This document shows positions 11,475 to 21,105 of a stretch of DNA of 64,000 nt, piece after piece (positions within the stretch are counted from its first letter, which is position 1; each line of letters starts with the position of its first letter). Below the pieces are notes generated by a model. That model saw nothing but the letters and a program-made list of their open reading frames with translations. It was not told where the DNA came from and made no database searches. Location of the stretch: assembly GCA_033398695.1 (NCBI GenBank), contig CM065806.1, positions 45,781,001 to 45,845,000 of the forward strand. The letters run 5' to 3'. The translations under genes and the position numbers were made by a program. Origin of the DNA: Orobanche coerulescens. Lineage: Eukaryota; Streptophyta; Magnoliopsida; Lamiales; Orobanchaceae.

Positions 11475-12529
11475 TCTACAAAATTCAATATGCAAAATAT
11501 TTAGTCACATTATTTTATTTCTCGAAAAATACTCCCACTAAAACAAAGTACTCTCAATTTACAACATTTGTAATTTTAGTGGGCTAAGATCCCATTTCGC
11601 ACAGTCCTAAACTCAGCTTTGACATGACGCCTAGAATTGAACTACTTTAGGTGGATAACTCTTTATCGATTACATCATAGGTAACTCTTAGATTATATCA
11701 TGGGATTTGGCATCGTATGCCCAAGCATGTTATAATCCCATCTTATGCCTTAAGGTTCAAAACTAATTTGATTTCTAAATTCATTAAACGTATAGGTATC
11801 ACCATTACCTATCCTACCTTACTAAGATAATCCGAGTGCCCAGCTTTGGCATGACCCACTCATGATGATCGAAGTCTTTATAGGTGTTTTTCAAATGAAC
11901 GGCATTAAAATTTTAACGAGGGATTTTTATCCTATGTTAATGTCTATGTTTGCTAACATACATCTAAACATACATAGCATCACATACATGCATAAATTTA
12001 AACATACATCGCATCACATGACAATAAAGCATAGGACCGTGTATAGCATGACCATAATCCTAACGTGATTTTCATGAGCCAACATGAAAATCACAAAGGT
12101 CATCTAAAGGGTTAAATATGGTCTTCATTGATCTTCCCAACTCCTTGGAACGTCATACGCGATCAATTTGCTCCTCGAGTCCGTATTTCTCGTCCTTCTT
12201 GTCTTCATTACATTAATGAAATTTAATACTACACTAATAAATTAAATTACAAGAAGTGCAAACGACACGCATGCCGTAAAATAATAAATAATTTAAATAG
12301 ACGACTCGTAGGCCGTAAAACCAATTATAATTAAACGACACGCAGGCCGTAAAACCAACCCATAAGAAATTAAATTATCCAATCACATTGGTCAATTTAT
12401 GGTCATGCCATACACTACACACATACCATAAATAATTATCAAATAATTAATAAAGCATGTAATATACTAAATAATCAATTTGTCTGACAATCAGACAATA
12501 AATAAAAACTGTGTCAAAAGTGAACAAAT

Positions 12530-12602
12530 CTGGACTTGGCCGAGATGGTTGTCATTCTGCCTTGGGAACAGGTCCGCCCGGGTTCGAAACCCGGCGGTTG
12601 CA
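12530..12602 (+). ncRNA. tRNA-like segment 1 in the copia H leader
   Basis: A box TGGCCGAGATGG at 12537-12548 and B box GGTTCGAAACC at 12581-12591 match the internal Pol III promoter of tRNA genes. The T arm CCGGG-TTCGAAA-CCCGG pairs perfectly. The presumed acceptor strands do not pair, so it is probably a tRNA-derived sequence and not a working tRNA gene. It is antisense to copia H. Confidence 0.55.
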
Positions 12603-12688
12603 GTTGCAGCATTTTGTAGCAATTATTGCCAAATTTACTTTTATATTAAAAAGGCTTATAAAAAGAACTACTGAAAAATTACTAAAAA

Positions 12689-12762
12689 CAGGATCCAGCC
12701 GAGATGGTAAGGGTTGCTGAAGGAAAGCCGAATGGCGCGGGATCGAATCCCAGTTTTTGCGG
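12689..12762 (+). ncRNA. tRNA-like segment 2 in the copia H leader
   Basis: CAGCCGAGATGG at 12696-12707 resembles an A box, and GGATCGAATCC at 12740-12750 is a B box with one change. The T-arm stem keeps only three pairs. A-to-B spacing equals that of segment 1, which suggests common origin or duplication with decay. Confidence 0.4.
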
Positions 12763-12833
12763 AATTATTTTTGCAATATTTAAAACAGATTTTTATACCT
12801 TTTATAAAAACTCCGCGTATTTTTACCAAAACA

Positions 12834-12906
12834 AAAACGCAGCTCACTTGGTAAGTAGCTAGGCGGCTGGCCGGACCACCAGGGTTCGAACCCCTGGTGA
12901 TGCAAA
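12834..12906 (+). ncRNA. tRNA-like segment 3 in the copia H leader
   Basis: AGCTCACTTGGTAAG at 12841-12855 is a good A-box/D-arm match and GGTTCGAACCC at 12893-12903 is a B box. The T arm CAGGG-TTCGAAC-CCCTG pairs perfectly. The acceptor stem is not conserved. The D-arm sequence differs from segments 1 and 2, so it may descend from a different tRNA. Confidence 0.5.
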
Positions 12907-13156
12907 ATCATTTTTGCTAATTTAAACAGCCCGCGGGTCCAGCCCGACCCGACCCGTCTCGGAACAGATCTGTTCCAGAACAGTTCTGGAGCAGAAATTC
13001 GCAAAAAAACAGTCCAGAAAATAAATTTTGACGATCCGATTTAATCAAATTAAACCAGAAAAATTATTTTATAAAATCTATATTTTATAAACATAATCAG
13101 GAACATAATTTACACATAAATATGTTCTACACAAACAATTAAATTACATGCAACCT

Positions 13157-13169
13157 TGCTCCGATACCA
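13157..13169 (-). other. Primer-binding site of copia H
   Basis: On the minus strand TGGTATCGGAGCA starts one base after the LTR end at 13171. It is complementary to the initiator tRNA-Met 3' end with one change (CGG for CAG). Confidence 0.85.
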
Positions 13170-13170
13170 C

Positions 13171-14669
13171 TGTTGGGTTTTCTATGCATCGAATACAAAA
13201 TAATCGGAGTAAAATTGCAGCGGAACAATAAACGTGAAAACTCAATTTAGGATCTCATGCAGTAATTTAATTGTTTAATTAAAGAGTTAATCGAATTACC
13301 TTAATCCGATTGAACAATTCTAGATCCAGGCTAGAAGTAGATGAATATCTCCTTCCTCTTTTGGTGATCCACACACGAACAATTCCACAAGCCGGATTGC
13401 TAGATCCTTACGAATAATATTGATAAATAGTACAAAACAAGTTCCTTACTAGAAGGATTGTACTATTGATCAAGATCAACTAAGGGAAGAGGGTTAGACG
13501 ACCGACTTCGTTCTCCTACAGTATGAGGAAGAGGTCGACTTTTCTTCTTCTTGGAGAGGGAGGCGTTTTTTTTTTTTGATTGAGTTCTTATGACAACTCC
13601 TTGTCATGGATCTCTTATTTATACTAAGTAATCCCTAGATTCAATAATCTAGTATTTGCTTAGTTGCCCCTCAACTTATTAAATAATACAATATATATAA
13701 TATCCAATATTATATATATTACTTATTATTTAATCTCCTTATAAATATAATATCTAATATTATATTTATTATTCCCAGTCGATATTTATTCCTACTTGTC
13801 TATAATTGTCGTACGTGCGACCCAAAAGGCTTATATTATGTTGACAATTATTTAATACCTTATTAAATAATAAATCATAAGCGGCCTCTAGCAAGACATT
13901 ATGATTACCCAAATAATATAAGTTAATAGTCCATTAAACATTTTAACGTGTCAAATCCCTTTGTCACGCGATATCATATTTGAACCAAGTCATGGAGTCT
14001 GTCATACTTATTTATGTTCAAATGCTTTCTCGATCTTAAGTAGACTGATTGAATCAAATGACTCTTCATTTGAGCATGGCCATGCATTTCCTTCAGTCCT
14101 ACTTATCGAGGGGCCCAGCAGATATCTCTCTCACTTAAGAGAGGGACAAATCCCCATCTTGATTATTCATTGCCCTCTACATGACTCCCACTAATCCCGA
14201 TAGCTAACCTTTATGATCACCATGTTTCAGATGACGTTGGATTACGTCAAGGCATAGCAGTTATCATGTTGGACTCTATGATAATCTCAGTTTCAAGGAT
14301 TTATTGACATACTGTATTGAGATTCACTTATGACATTTCCATGCAGTGATCTCAATGCGGGTCGGTCCAGTATTAGTTCTCCAACCAATACCCATAAGAT
14401 TGATCCGTACCATACGCATAATCATCCGATGATTATCAATCAAACTTATACTAGTATATTAATCACTTGAGTCTCTACTCAACGCGATTTTACCAGGGAC
14501 ATTTGAATAATCTTATTATTCGTGAATAACTATTATTCGATTATTATAATATTAAAACATGCACACATTATAATAATCAATGAGAAATAAATGATATCAA
14601 ATAACTTTATTTAAATGTGACAATTACAAATCTAGGCACATCGAATGTCCTAGGGCACTATTCCCAACA
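13171..14669 (-). repeat. 5' LTR of copia H
   Basis: It is 1499 bp, bounded by TGTTGGG and CCCAACA as terminal inverted repeats. On the minus strand TATAAATA lies at 13616-13623, followed by a poly-A/T tract at about 13567-13578. The PBS adjoins the 13171 side, so this is the 5' LTR. The next bases, GAATC (14670-14674), would be one target copy. The partner is lost with the 3' LTR. Confidence 0.88.
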
Positions 14670-15247
14670 GAATCACCCCAAAATGATTGATAATTGGTGG
14701 GAATATTTAGTGCTTGTACGAATGGTTTGAGGATCTTGCGTGGTTACCTTGTTTGTTATTAACGGTGATGATGATGTGTAGTGGCATGGTTATTTTAATA
14801 ATGGCAGTTGCAAGGATATATTGTTTTGCAAATAATTCCAAAAGGAGACGGTTAAAGTTTTTTGTTTACAAGTTTTGATAAAAAGCCCGAGGTACCAAAA
14901 ATACTTTCAAGGTTTTATTTTGAATAAACATGCAAATCCAAGTATTTTCAAAGGATATCATGTAAAAGGATACCTCGTGGATCTTCTTATCGAGTTACTA
15001 TTAGTTGTCTTATGTGATATGTCAAGCCGAGTTGGCAATTTGGTATATTATTTTGCGATGCTGTGCCATTGTATTGAGTGAGTATCCGCTTAATATGCCG
15101 AGGGGCAAACGGCGCGTGACCGTGATGCATACGATCATGGAGATCAGATGCGGGACCAAGAGAAGGTTTCCGGGAAGGTTGCTATTCTAGCACTTCGTTC
15201 TTGTTGTTTAGGTTTCGCGGACGAAACCTCTTTTATAGGTGATATGG
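14670..15247 (+). other. LARD1 internal region, right part (non-coding, conserved between LARDs)
   Basis: Here LARD1 resumes after copia H with GAATCACCCC, matching LARD2 at about 27575 downwards. The stretch includes GAGGTACCAAAAATACTTT and neighbouring blocks that are also recognisable in the more diverged LARD3 (about 37404-37800). It has no long ORF. It ends with the box GTTTCGCGGACGAAAC and a purine-rich GGTGATATGG right before the long-form LTR start at 15248. Confidence 0.7.
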
Positions 15248-15249
15248 TG
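15228..15249 (+). other. Upstream LTR-start junction (putative PPT) of LARD1
   Basis: A CTTTTATAGGTGATATGG tract precedes TGTAATACCC at 15248. The 5' LTR of this copy begins with the same TGTAATACCC sequence directly at the target site, so plus-strand synthesis probably began here for this copy. The tract is less purine-pure than the downstream AGTGGGGTAGAA at 15941-15952. Confidence 0.5.
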
Positions 15250-16632
15250 TAATACCCATATTTTTTTCGCTTTCGTTTTGTTCGACTCTATCGACTCGTT
15301 TGTGTTCGTCGATATTTTCTGGACTTGTTCTACTCTTCATTTTTTGTTGTTCGAACGAGTTGCAGTATTGTTTTGGGTTAATCCGTTTGTCGTTGTGACT
15401 TTTCTAAATTCGGCTCCGCTCCTGTGAATCTTATGAAAATGTATATCATGTCGTTTTTATCGGATCATATACTGTCTTGATTCGTGCTGTGGACTTCGGG
15501 GATGCTATTCGATTTCTGTTATTCGTTATGATTCAGATATGATTGTTCGACTGTTGATGTTTCGATCGTTGTTGTTCGATCGTTTGTTGTCCAGTATTCG
15601 TTGGTCTCGTATCATGATTTTTGAGCGTTCAGACCACTTCGTAATTTCCTTAAGTTCGGGAAATTAACTTCGTTTTCGATCTTCCAATCCTCGTGTTGTC
15701 GAATTTCGTATTTGTTCAGCGATTAACTCGCGTTTTGATTGATGTACTGTTTGGGATGTTCAACCATACTGATTTTTGTCCGTGCGTTTTGTTATCATTC
15801 TGAAATGGCGATGTGGATGTTAGCAGCCACGTGCTGCATGTGATTCGTTGCAAGCCGTTGGCAACGGACAGAGTGTGTTATCTAAGGTTGTTTTGCATTG
15901 ATCGTTTTATGTTTTAAGTTTCGGGACGAAACTTCTTTTTAGTGGGGTAGAATGTAATACCCATACTTTCTATTTCTATATTTTTCGATTCTAGTGACTT
16001 CTTGTGTTCATTGACACATTTCAGACATGGTTTGTTCAGCACATTTCGTCATTCGAGCAAGTTTTTGATATTGTTTCGGATTAATCGACGTATTAGTTCG
16101 ACTTTGTAAAATCACCATCGATTCTTGGAAGTATATTCACGGTTTCTATGTCCTTGGAGTATGATATGTATGGCTTGTCTTTGTATTTATACTTGCACTA
16201 GCAAAACAATAGAGTTTTGCTAACCCCCGAGTATTCGGGGGGTGGATGTCTGCTTAAGGCCCGTGTACTTGCAGGTTGCTGGGGAGAAATTCACAGGATC
16301 GTTACGAAGGATGATGGAAGACGACGATACTAGTCACATGAAGACCGGTGTTGAGTATTTGGTGATGTCTTGTTTTGTCCTTCCGTTGTGTTTATTTTCC
16401 CCTTATACGGGAATGTTGATTTATGTTAACCCCTGCGTGGGTATGAGTTACAAGAAAGAGTAATGTATGACTGATGTGTATGTTGTGGTAAAAGACCAAA
16501 TCGGTCTAATGGTCCGTTAATTACCCATGTCAGTATGTATGGTATTGTGGTGTTTATGTAATTAGCCTGGTCGATCCTCGTGGAGAGGGTCTACGGCGCT
16601 GTAATATTCCCGAGTTCTTTGGGGGTGTTACG
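15248..16632 (+). repeat. 3' LTR of LARD1 (long form with 1.9 kb internal deletion)
   Basis: Segment A (15248-15952, 705 bp, the same length as in the 5' LTR) differs from the 5' copy at roughly a dozen sites by eye. Segment B starts at 15953 but jumps from the equivalent of 5574 to 7471 at the shared GGAA (16127-16130), so about 1900 bp including palindromes and TATA are missing. The end is TGTTACG where other copies have TGTTACA. The terminal 40 bp or so also happen to extend the truncated RT ORF of element A on the minus strand. Confidence 0.8.
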
Positions 16633-16965
16633 GCATAAACGCAGAGATCCGTCTTTGTTTCGTACAAATAACACTGGTGCTCCCCAAGGGGTTGCACTAG
16701 GTCGAATATAGCCCTTCTCAGTCAACTCCTCAAGCTGGTTCTTCAACTCCTGCATCTCCATCGGAACCATACGATACGGTGCTTTTGAAAGCGGGGACGT
16801 ACCTGACTCTAACTCAATAATAAACTCCACGTCACGATATGGAGGTAAGCCTGGCAACTCGTCTGGAAATACATCTGGGTAGTCTCGAACTACCGGAATG
16901 TCGGCTAATTCAGCTGGTCGATCTGCTGTTTTGTTCATGTATCACCAATAATCAATACACCCTAG
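16633..16965 (-). pseudogene. Element A reverse transcriptase, N-terminal fingers
   Basis: Residues [45 protein letters not shown] and [19 protein letters not shown] are the conserved start of a Ty3/gypsy RT. The frame then runs into LARD1 at 16632, and the palm resumes at 4690. A TGA separates it from the protease ORF at about 16940. Before LARD1 arrived the two parts formed one RT. Confidence 0.88.
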
Positions 16966-17500
16966 ATTAAGCAATTTCACTGTTTTCATAGCACTGATGA
17001 CCCTCCCAGAACGACTGGGATTATCACCTCGAAAAATACACTCGAAACCATCATCAGAAGTGACGGTTACCATTCGTTTGTGGACACTAAGTATGGCATC
17101 ATGACGATCCATCCAATCGATACCCAAGATTATATCATCCTTAGGTAAATCGAGTACAATCAAATTTGACAACCACTCACGGTCATTCATACGAATCAGG
17201 CAGTCCTGGACTTCACGATTCCCAATAATTCTTGTACCACCGGGTAGACCAATCACATATGGCTGACAATTGATAACATGGTCTAGAGGCAAACAACTTA
17301 AACAAGAAGTAAATATAAAGGAGTGTGAAGCACCGGTATCAAAAAGAACACACACCGGCTGAGAGTGGATCTCGATTATACCTGCAATCATGCTGGCCAC
17401 AGGATCGTCAGCTTTCTTCATTTCGTAGATCCTGGGTTTTGCGGCTCCTGCACCATGTGTACCACTTTGATTCCCACGACCCATCCCCCTATTTGCCGCG
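16966..17500 (-). pseudogene. Element A aspartic protease
   Basis: The catalytic motif VLFDTGASHSF lies near 17320-17345 and the flap-side motif ILGIDWMDRHDAIL follows, as in retropepsins of plant gypsy elements. It shares one open frame with the zinc knuckles upstream. It would cleave the Gag-Pol polyprotein in the virus-like particle. The catalytic residues are intact here, in contrast to element D. Confidence 0.88.
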
Positions 17501-18125
17501 GTAGTCTGATAAGAAGCGGACGGAGGCACCCGGTCCTGGACAGCAGACTGATTTGGAGCATGAGACGCTACTGGTTCACGTTCGGGTCCATTCCTGCAAA
17601 AACGAGCACGATGCTCATTCTTCCCACAAGTGTGGCATGCGACGGCCGGATTCGGGCATTTTGAGCTGACGTGCCCCTGGTCTCCGCAGTTATAGCACAC
17701 AACAGATGAGGGGACCGCTCAAGAGTGCGATTCGGCTGGCTTCTACGCCATGGATGGTCGATCAGAAGGGTTTGGCAATGACTGGGGCTTCCTGAATGTC
17801 CCCCGGTTACTATCAGTCTGGTTCTGGTTCAGAGATCTTTTGTTGTTGGGTTGTGGTTGCTTCTTAGAAATCTCTTTCGCGGTGAGTTCGTATTCCAGAG
17901 CTTTCTCGATGAACTCCGGCAGGGTCGTACAATGGTGATTCAACAGCTGCATTCTCATTCGGGGTTTAAGCCTCTTGAGAAAATACTTGATTTTATCAGC
18001 CTCCGTTTGGACAATCGACGAGGCAAAAGGAAGAAGTGACTGAAATTTCTCTGCGACAGATAGTACATCATCATCCTCGGACGGGTCCGGGTTTAGAAAT
18101 TCCGACAGCTTGGTCTCACGGAGTG
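17501..18125 (-). pseudogene. Element A gag, C-terminal capsid and nucleocapsid
   Basis: After the hAT the gag frame continues with a capsid tail (MQLLNHHCTTLPEFIEKALEYE) and then two zinc knuckles, CYNCGDQGHVSSKC and CHTCGKNEHRARFC, which bind RNA in the particle. Two stops at about 17703-17742 lie between the capsid tail and the knuckles; one is likely CAG-to-TAG and one CGA-to-TGA. Confidence 0.83.
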
Positions 18126-18133
18126 GCCCTGGA
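18126..18133. repeat. Target-site duplication of the hAT element, left copy
   Basis: GCCCTGGA is repeated exactly at 20106-20113 on the other side of the element. Eight base pairs is the hallmark length for hAT insertions. Confidence 0.9.
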
Positions 18134-20105
18134 TAGACGTACCTGGGCTTTCAGGCCCGTCGGTTTTGGCCCTAAACCGGCCCTAAGTCAACGGTTTTAG
18201 CCCGGGACCGCCGGTCAACGGGCCCGAACCGGACCGGGACCGAAAAGCTAGGGACGGGCTAGGGTCGGGGGAATTGGAACCGCGGACCGGCGGTTCAGGC
18301 CCGCCGGTCCTAAAAGGCCCGTCGGTTTGCATCGGCCCGGCGGGCCGGGCTGGACCGACGGGCCTAACGGCTAATTCAGAAAAATGGCGGCGATCCGGTG
18401 AGTGATCACGCTAATCCAACGGCTATGTCCTTTTTTAGCCGTTGGCGCCCCCTTCCCCACCCCCAAACTTACCCAATAATCCCCCATTTTACCTACCCAT
18501 CCCCACTATAAATACTACATCTTCCTAACTCAAAATTCACCAATAATCACACTCTAATTCTCTCTAAAAATTCAATCTCTACTCTCTCTACTATACTCTA
18601 TTTACTATCTCTATGTCTACCTCAAAGAATAACACTAACAAGGGCAAGGGCAAGGCCATTGAACTTGGCCAACGAGTGGAGGAGGAAATTTTCAACCTCA
18701 AACTCAAAGGCCTAGAAGGGCCGATTTGGCGGAGGAAATTTCTAGACAAGTCGCGAACGAATTCAAGCCGAAGAAGATGCCCGATTTGAAGAAATGGTTC
18801 ATACGATGGATAGCACGGGATACGAATTTCGTGGCTCAACAAATGATGATGAACATGAAGAGGACGAAGAGCACGAAGAAGACGAACAAAACCAACCTCC
18901 TCCTCCGCCAACAAGTAAGCCTAAGCCTCTCAAGTCCGAAATCTTCGTTAAACATTTTAAAAGAGAATTGGCTCCTATCAACGAAGGAGAACCTCCTTTA
19001 TCCGATGGTCGAAAGAGATTCATTGCTTATTGCAACTATTGCACAAAGCACTACAAATGGATCGAGAAGGGAGGCTACGGAACACTACAAAGGCACATGG
19101 AGGGGTTTCATCCATTCGAGTATGGAATATCTACTACTCAAACGCAAATTCGAGGTACTACTAGTTCAAATTCGGCGACGGGTATGTCTTCTTCCGCTTT
19201 ATTTAAATTTGAAAAAAATCGATATGAAGATGCTTGTGCTAGATATTGTGCCATGGAAAAACAACCTTTTAATTATGCGGATAGAATAACGTATGAAGCT
19301 TCTTATAAAGATGGTTTGGGGCCTAATGTTAGCAAGGTAGCTAGAACTCAAAGGAGTTATTTGCCGTCCCGGCATCCACCGTGTCCGTAGAACAAGCCTT
19401 TAGCATCGGAGGACTTATGCTAGATCAAAGAAGATCAAGGATGAAGCCGGCGAACATTGAAGCTACCATGTTGCTCGACGATTGGTGTAGGGCCGACCTT
19501 AGAGCTCAAGAACCGGAATGGGACGATGCAAATGAGAGCGAAGATGAAGCCTTCACCGAGACGGATCGATCGGATGTGGAGTAGAGAGCTCAAGTCCTTT
19601 ATTATTATTATTTTTTCATTTCAAGAATTCAAGTGTAAAACTTCTTAAATTGTGCTTCACTTATTTGTTGTACTTTTCCTCATTTTTAATGCAAAATTAT
19701 TGTCCTTATTTATTTGCAAAATTCTTGTGTCCTTATTAATTTGTAATTTTCCTCTTTCTTAATGCAAACTTATTTGTTATAATTTTCCTTATTCATTTTT
19801 CAACAATTTAATGAGTTTTTAAATATTTAAAAAAAAAAATCAAAACATTAAGAATTATCATTTTCTATTCATAAAAGTAATAAATATACAAGAATAAAAT
19901 AAAAAAATAATAATAAAAGTTTAAATAAAAAAAAAAAAATGGGCGGCCTGCCCGGGATCACGGCTTTAGCCCGGCCTGACCGGGGTTTCTAGCCCTGCAC
20001 GGAGGCCGGGCAAGTTTACGGGCCGGGCTCGGTCCCTTGTTTTGGGGACCGAGGACCGCCGGTTCGAGGCCCGAAACCGGCGGTTCCGGCCCGGCAGCAC
20101 GTCTA
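18134..20105 (+). mobile_element. hAT DNA transposon, internally deleted, in element A gag
   Basis: It is 1972 bp, bounded by TAGACGTACCTGGGC and, inverted at the right, TAGACGTGCTGCCGGGC, with an exact 8-bp target duplication. Both ends carry G/C-rich subterminal repeats (CCGGCCC, GGCCCGG; about 18140-18370 and 19937-20100), where hAT transposases are expected to bind. Inside is a broken transposase gene that keeps the BED finger and the C-terminal dimerisation domain but not the catalytic core. It is therefore non-autonomous but may still be mobilisable in trans. Confidence 0.92.
18613..19584 (+). pseudogene. hAT transposase remnant: BED finger plus dimerisation domain
   Basis: The likely start is MSTSKNNTNKGKGK at 18613. 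The frame shifts at about 18730 and again at about 18795, where an acidic stretch DDEHEEDEEHEEDE and a proline run lead into a BED-type zinc finger (AYCNYCTKHYKWI with LQRHMEGFHP) at about 18930-19110. At about 19350 the sequence jumps to the hAT C-terminal dimerisation domain (PASTVSVEQAFSIGG, LDQRRSRMKPANIEATMLLDDWCR), which ends with an acidic tail at 19584. Full-length relatives usually have over 600 residues, so the RNase H-like catalytic core is lost. The protein could at most bind DNA or dimerise. Confidence 0.85.
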
Positions 20106-20113
20106 GCCCTGGA
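20106..20113. repeat. Target-site duplication of the hAT element, right copy
   Basis: GCCCTGGA matches 18126-18133. Confidence 0.9.
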
Positions 20114-20700
20114 TAGTAACTGTCTAGCATGAGGTTTTTAAATTCCTCCCAGGTATAAGCACCATCATCTGGCCTCACTGAAATCCACCAAGTGTGAGCG
20201 CCCTTGCTAAGATAGTAAGCTGCTATGGAGACGCGATTCTCCTCCGGGCAGTCCACCATCTCAAAAAATTTCTCAAAATGCTCGATTCAATGCACAATGT
20301 TAGCAGGCTCAGAGGAGCCTTCAAAAGTCGGAGGTCGCTGGCGAGAGATGTCGCTGATGATCCGACTCACGGGTCCACCAAGCACAGGAGGTGGAGGATG
20401 AGGCCCCTGCTGCTGGCCAGTAGTGGCCCTCTGCATAGCTTCCATTAATTCACCCATCTGGGTCATCTGAGTCATCATGCCCTGCATCACAATGTAAGGA
20501 TCGACACGTGCATCCTCACTCCCACTATGGTGCGATTGGTCCCTAGAAGGCGAACCACTGTCTGCGGAACTATGATCCATATTTGCACCTCTGTTGGCTC
20601 GAGGTATCGGGATTCGGCCCCTTCTGCGGCCTTGTCCCCCTCTGCCACGACCTCTCAGATTTCTTTTCATACTGAAAGAATCAATCATAATGATAACCAT
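20114..20700 (-). pseudogene. Element A gag, N-terminal part
   Basis: The start at 20700 agrees with the equivalent start in element D. The N-terminus is rich in arginine and glycine (RGRGRGGQGRRRGR), then a serine-rich stretch and methionine-rich MTQMTQMGELMEAMQ. The capsid begins with RPPTFEGSSEP. A TGA at about 20287 replaces the tryptophan expected in VHWIEHFEKF. The frame continues with YYLSKGAHTWW until the hAT. Confidence 0.83.
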
Positions 20701-21093
20701 AAGTACAGTTCAAGATACTATTCAAAATTCGTGCTAAATTAATAGCAACAAGGAATCACATATTCAAGAAAATGGTTCATAACTAATTATCGACACCATG
20801 AATGTCACACAGAATATTACATCGACGTCAAGTCGAGCAATTTTAATCATATAATCAACCCAACATTTATCTCGAATTATCAATTAGATAAATCCTGCCA
20901 CAGATCCTCGAAATAACAAGATCAACAAAGAGATCCATTCCGATATCAATATCATGCCAGTAATTAAATCATGGCTCGAAAGGTACATACCGTATTTGGC
21001 TCGTAGGATCAGGCGCTTGCACAGGTCACACGTGACACGAAGGTCTTTGGATACTAGTTCATTCTACAACGACTCTTAAAGAGAAAACAACAC
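20701..21093 (-). other. Element A leader between PBS and gag
   Basis: This is about 390 bp of AT-rich leader with no ORF I can support. It should contain the packaging signal of element A, but none can be pointed to by eye. Confidence 0.5.
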
Positions 21094-21105
21094 TCTCTGA
21101 TACCA
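21094..21105 (-). other. Primer-binding site of element A
   Basis: On the minus strand TGGTATCAGAGA lies 5 bp after the LTR end at 21111. It matches the initiator tRNA-Met complement except at the last base. Confidence 0.85.

Larger units (their letters stand above)
11475..13156 (-). other. Copia H untranslated leader (about 1.7 kb)
   Basis: This AT-rich stretch between the PBS and the gag ATG is unusually long for a copia leader. It has no coding potential I can support. It contains three tRNA-like segments on the opposite strand, spaced about 150 bp apart (12537-12600, 12696-12760, 12841-12905), and short repeats of a GACACGCAGGCCGTAAAA type at about 12264-12352. Confidence 0.7.
9083..14669 (-). 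mobile_element. Copia H: 3'-deleted Ty1/copia element inside LARD1
   Basis: Reading leftwards on the minus strand: 5' LTR (13171-14669), PBS, a long leader with three tRNA-like segments, gag with one zinc knuckle, protease, GAG-pre-integrase and integrase. It then stops abruptly after the integrase C-terminal region; RT, RNase H and the 3' LTR are missing. On the left it joins LARD1 sequence at about 9083. Compared with LARD2, about 290 bp of LARD1 (equivalent of 27576-27867) is also absent, so one deletion removed the copia 3' half and adjacent host sequence. The Ty1/copia class is certain from domain order; I do not assign the lineage. Confidence 0.88.
4691..16632 (+). mobile_element. LARD1: non-coding LTR retrotransposon derivative in the RT of element A
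   Basis: The element has 5' LTR 4691-7975, PBS 7981-7992, an internal region without gag or pol, and 3' LTR 15248-16632, flanked by GCATA on both sides. Removing the nested copia H leaves under 2 kb of internal sequence, and no conserved retrotransposon protein is encoded in it. Large LTRs with a non-coding interior fit the class called LARD. PBS, terminal bases and PPT-proximal sequence match Tekay-like elements A and D, which probably supplied its proteins in trans. The final base pair of the 3' LTR is CG instead of CA. Confidence 0.85.

Noticed and set aside
12530..12906. Functional nuclear tRNA genes
   Set aside because: A and B boxes and T arms are good, but the acceptor stems do not pair and the anticodon arms are unclear. 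I list them as tRNA-like only.
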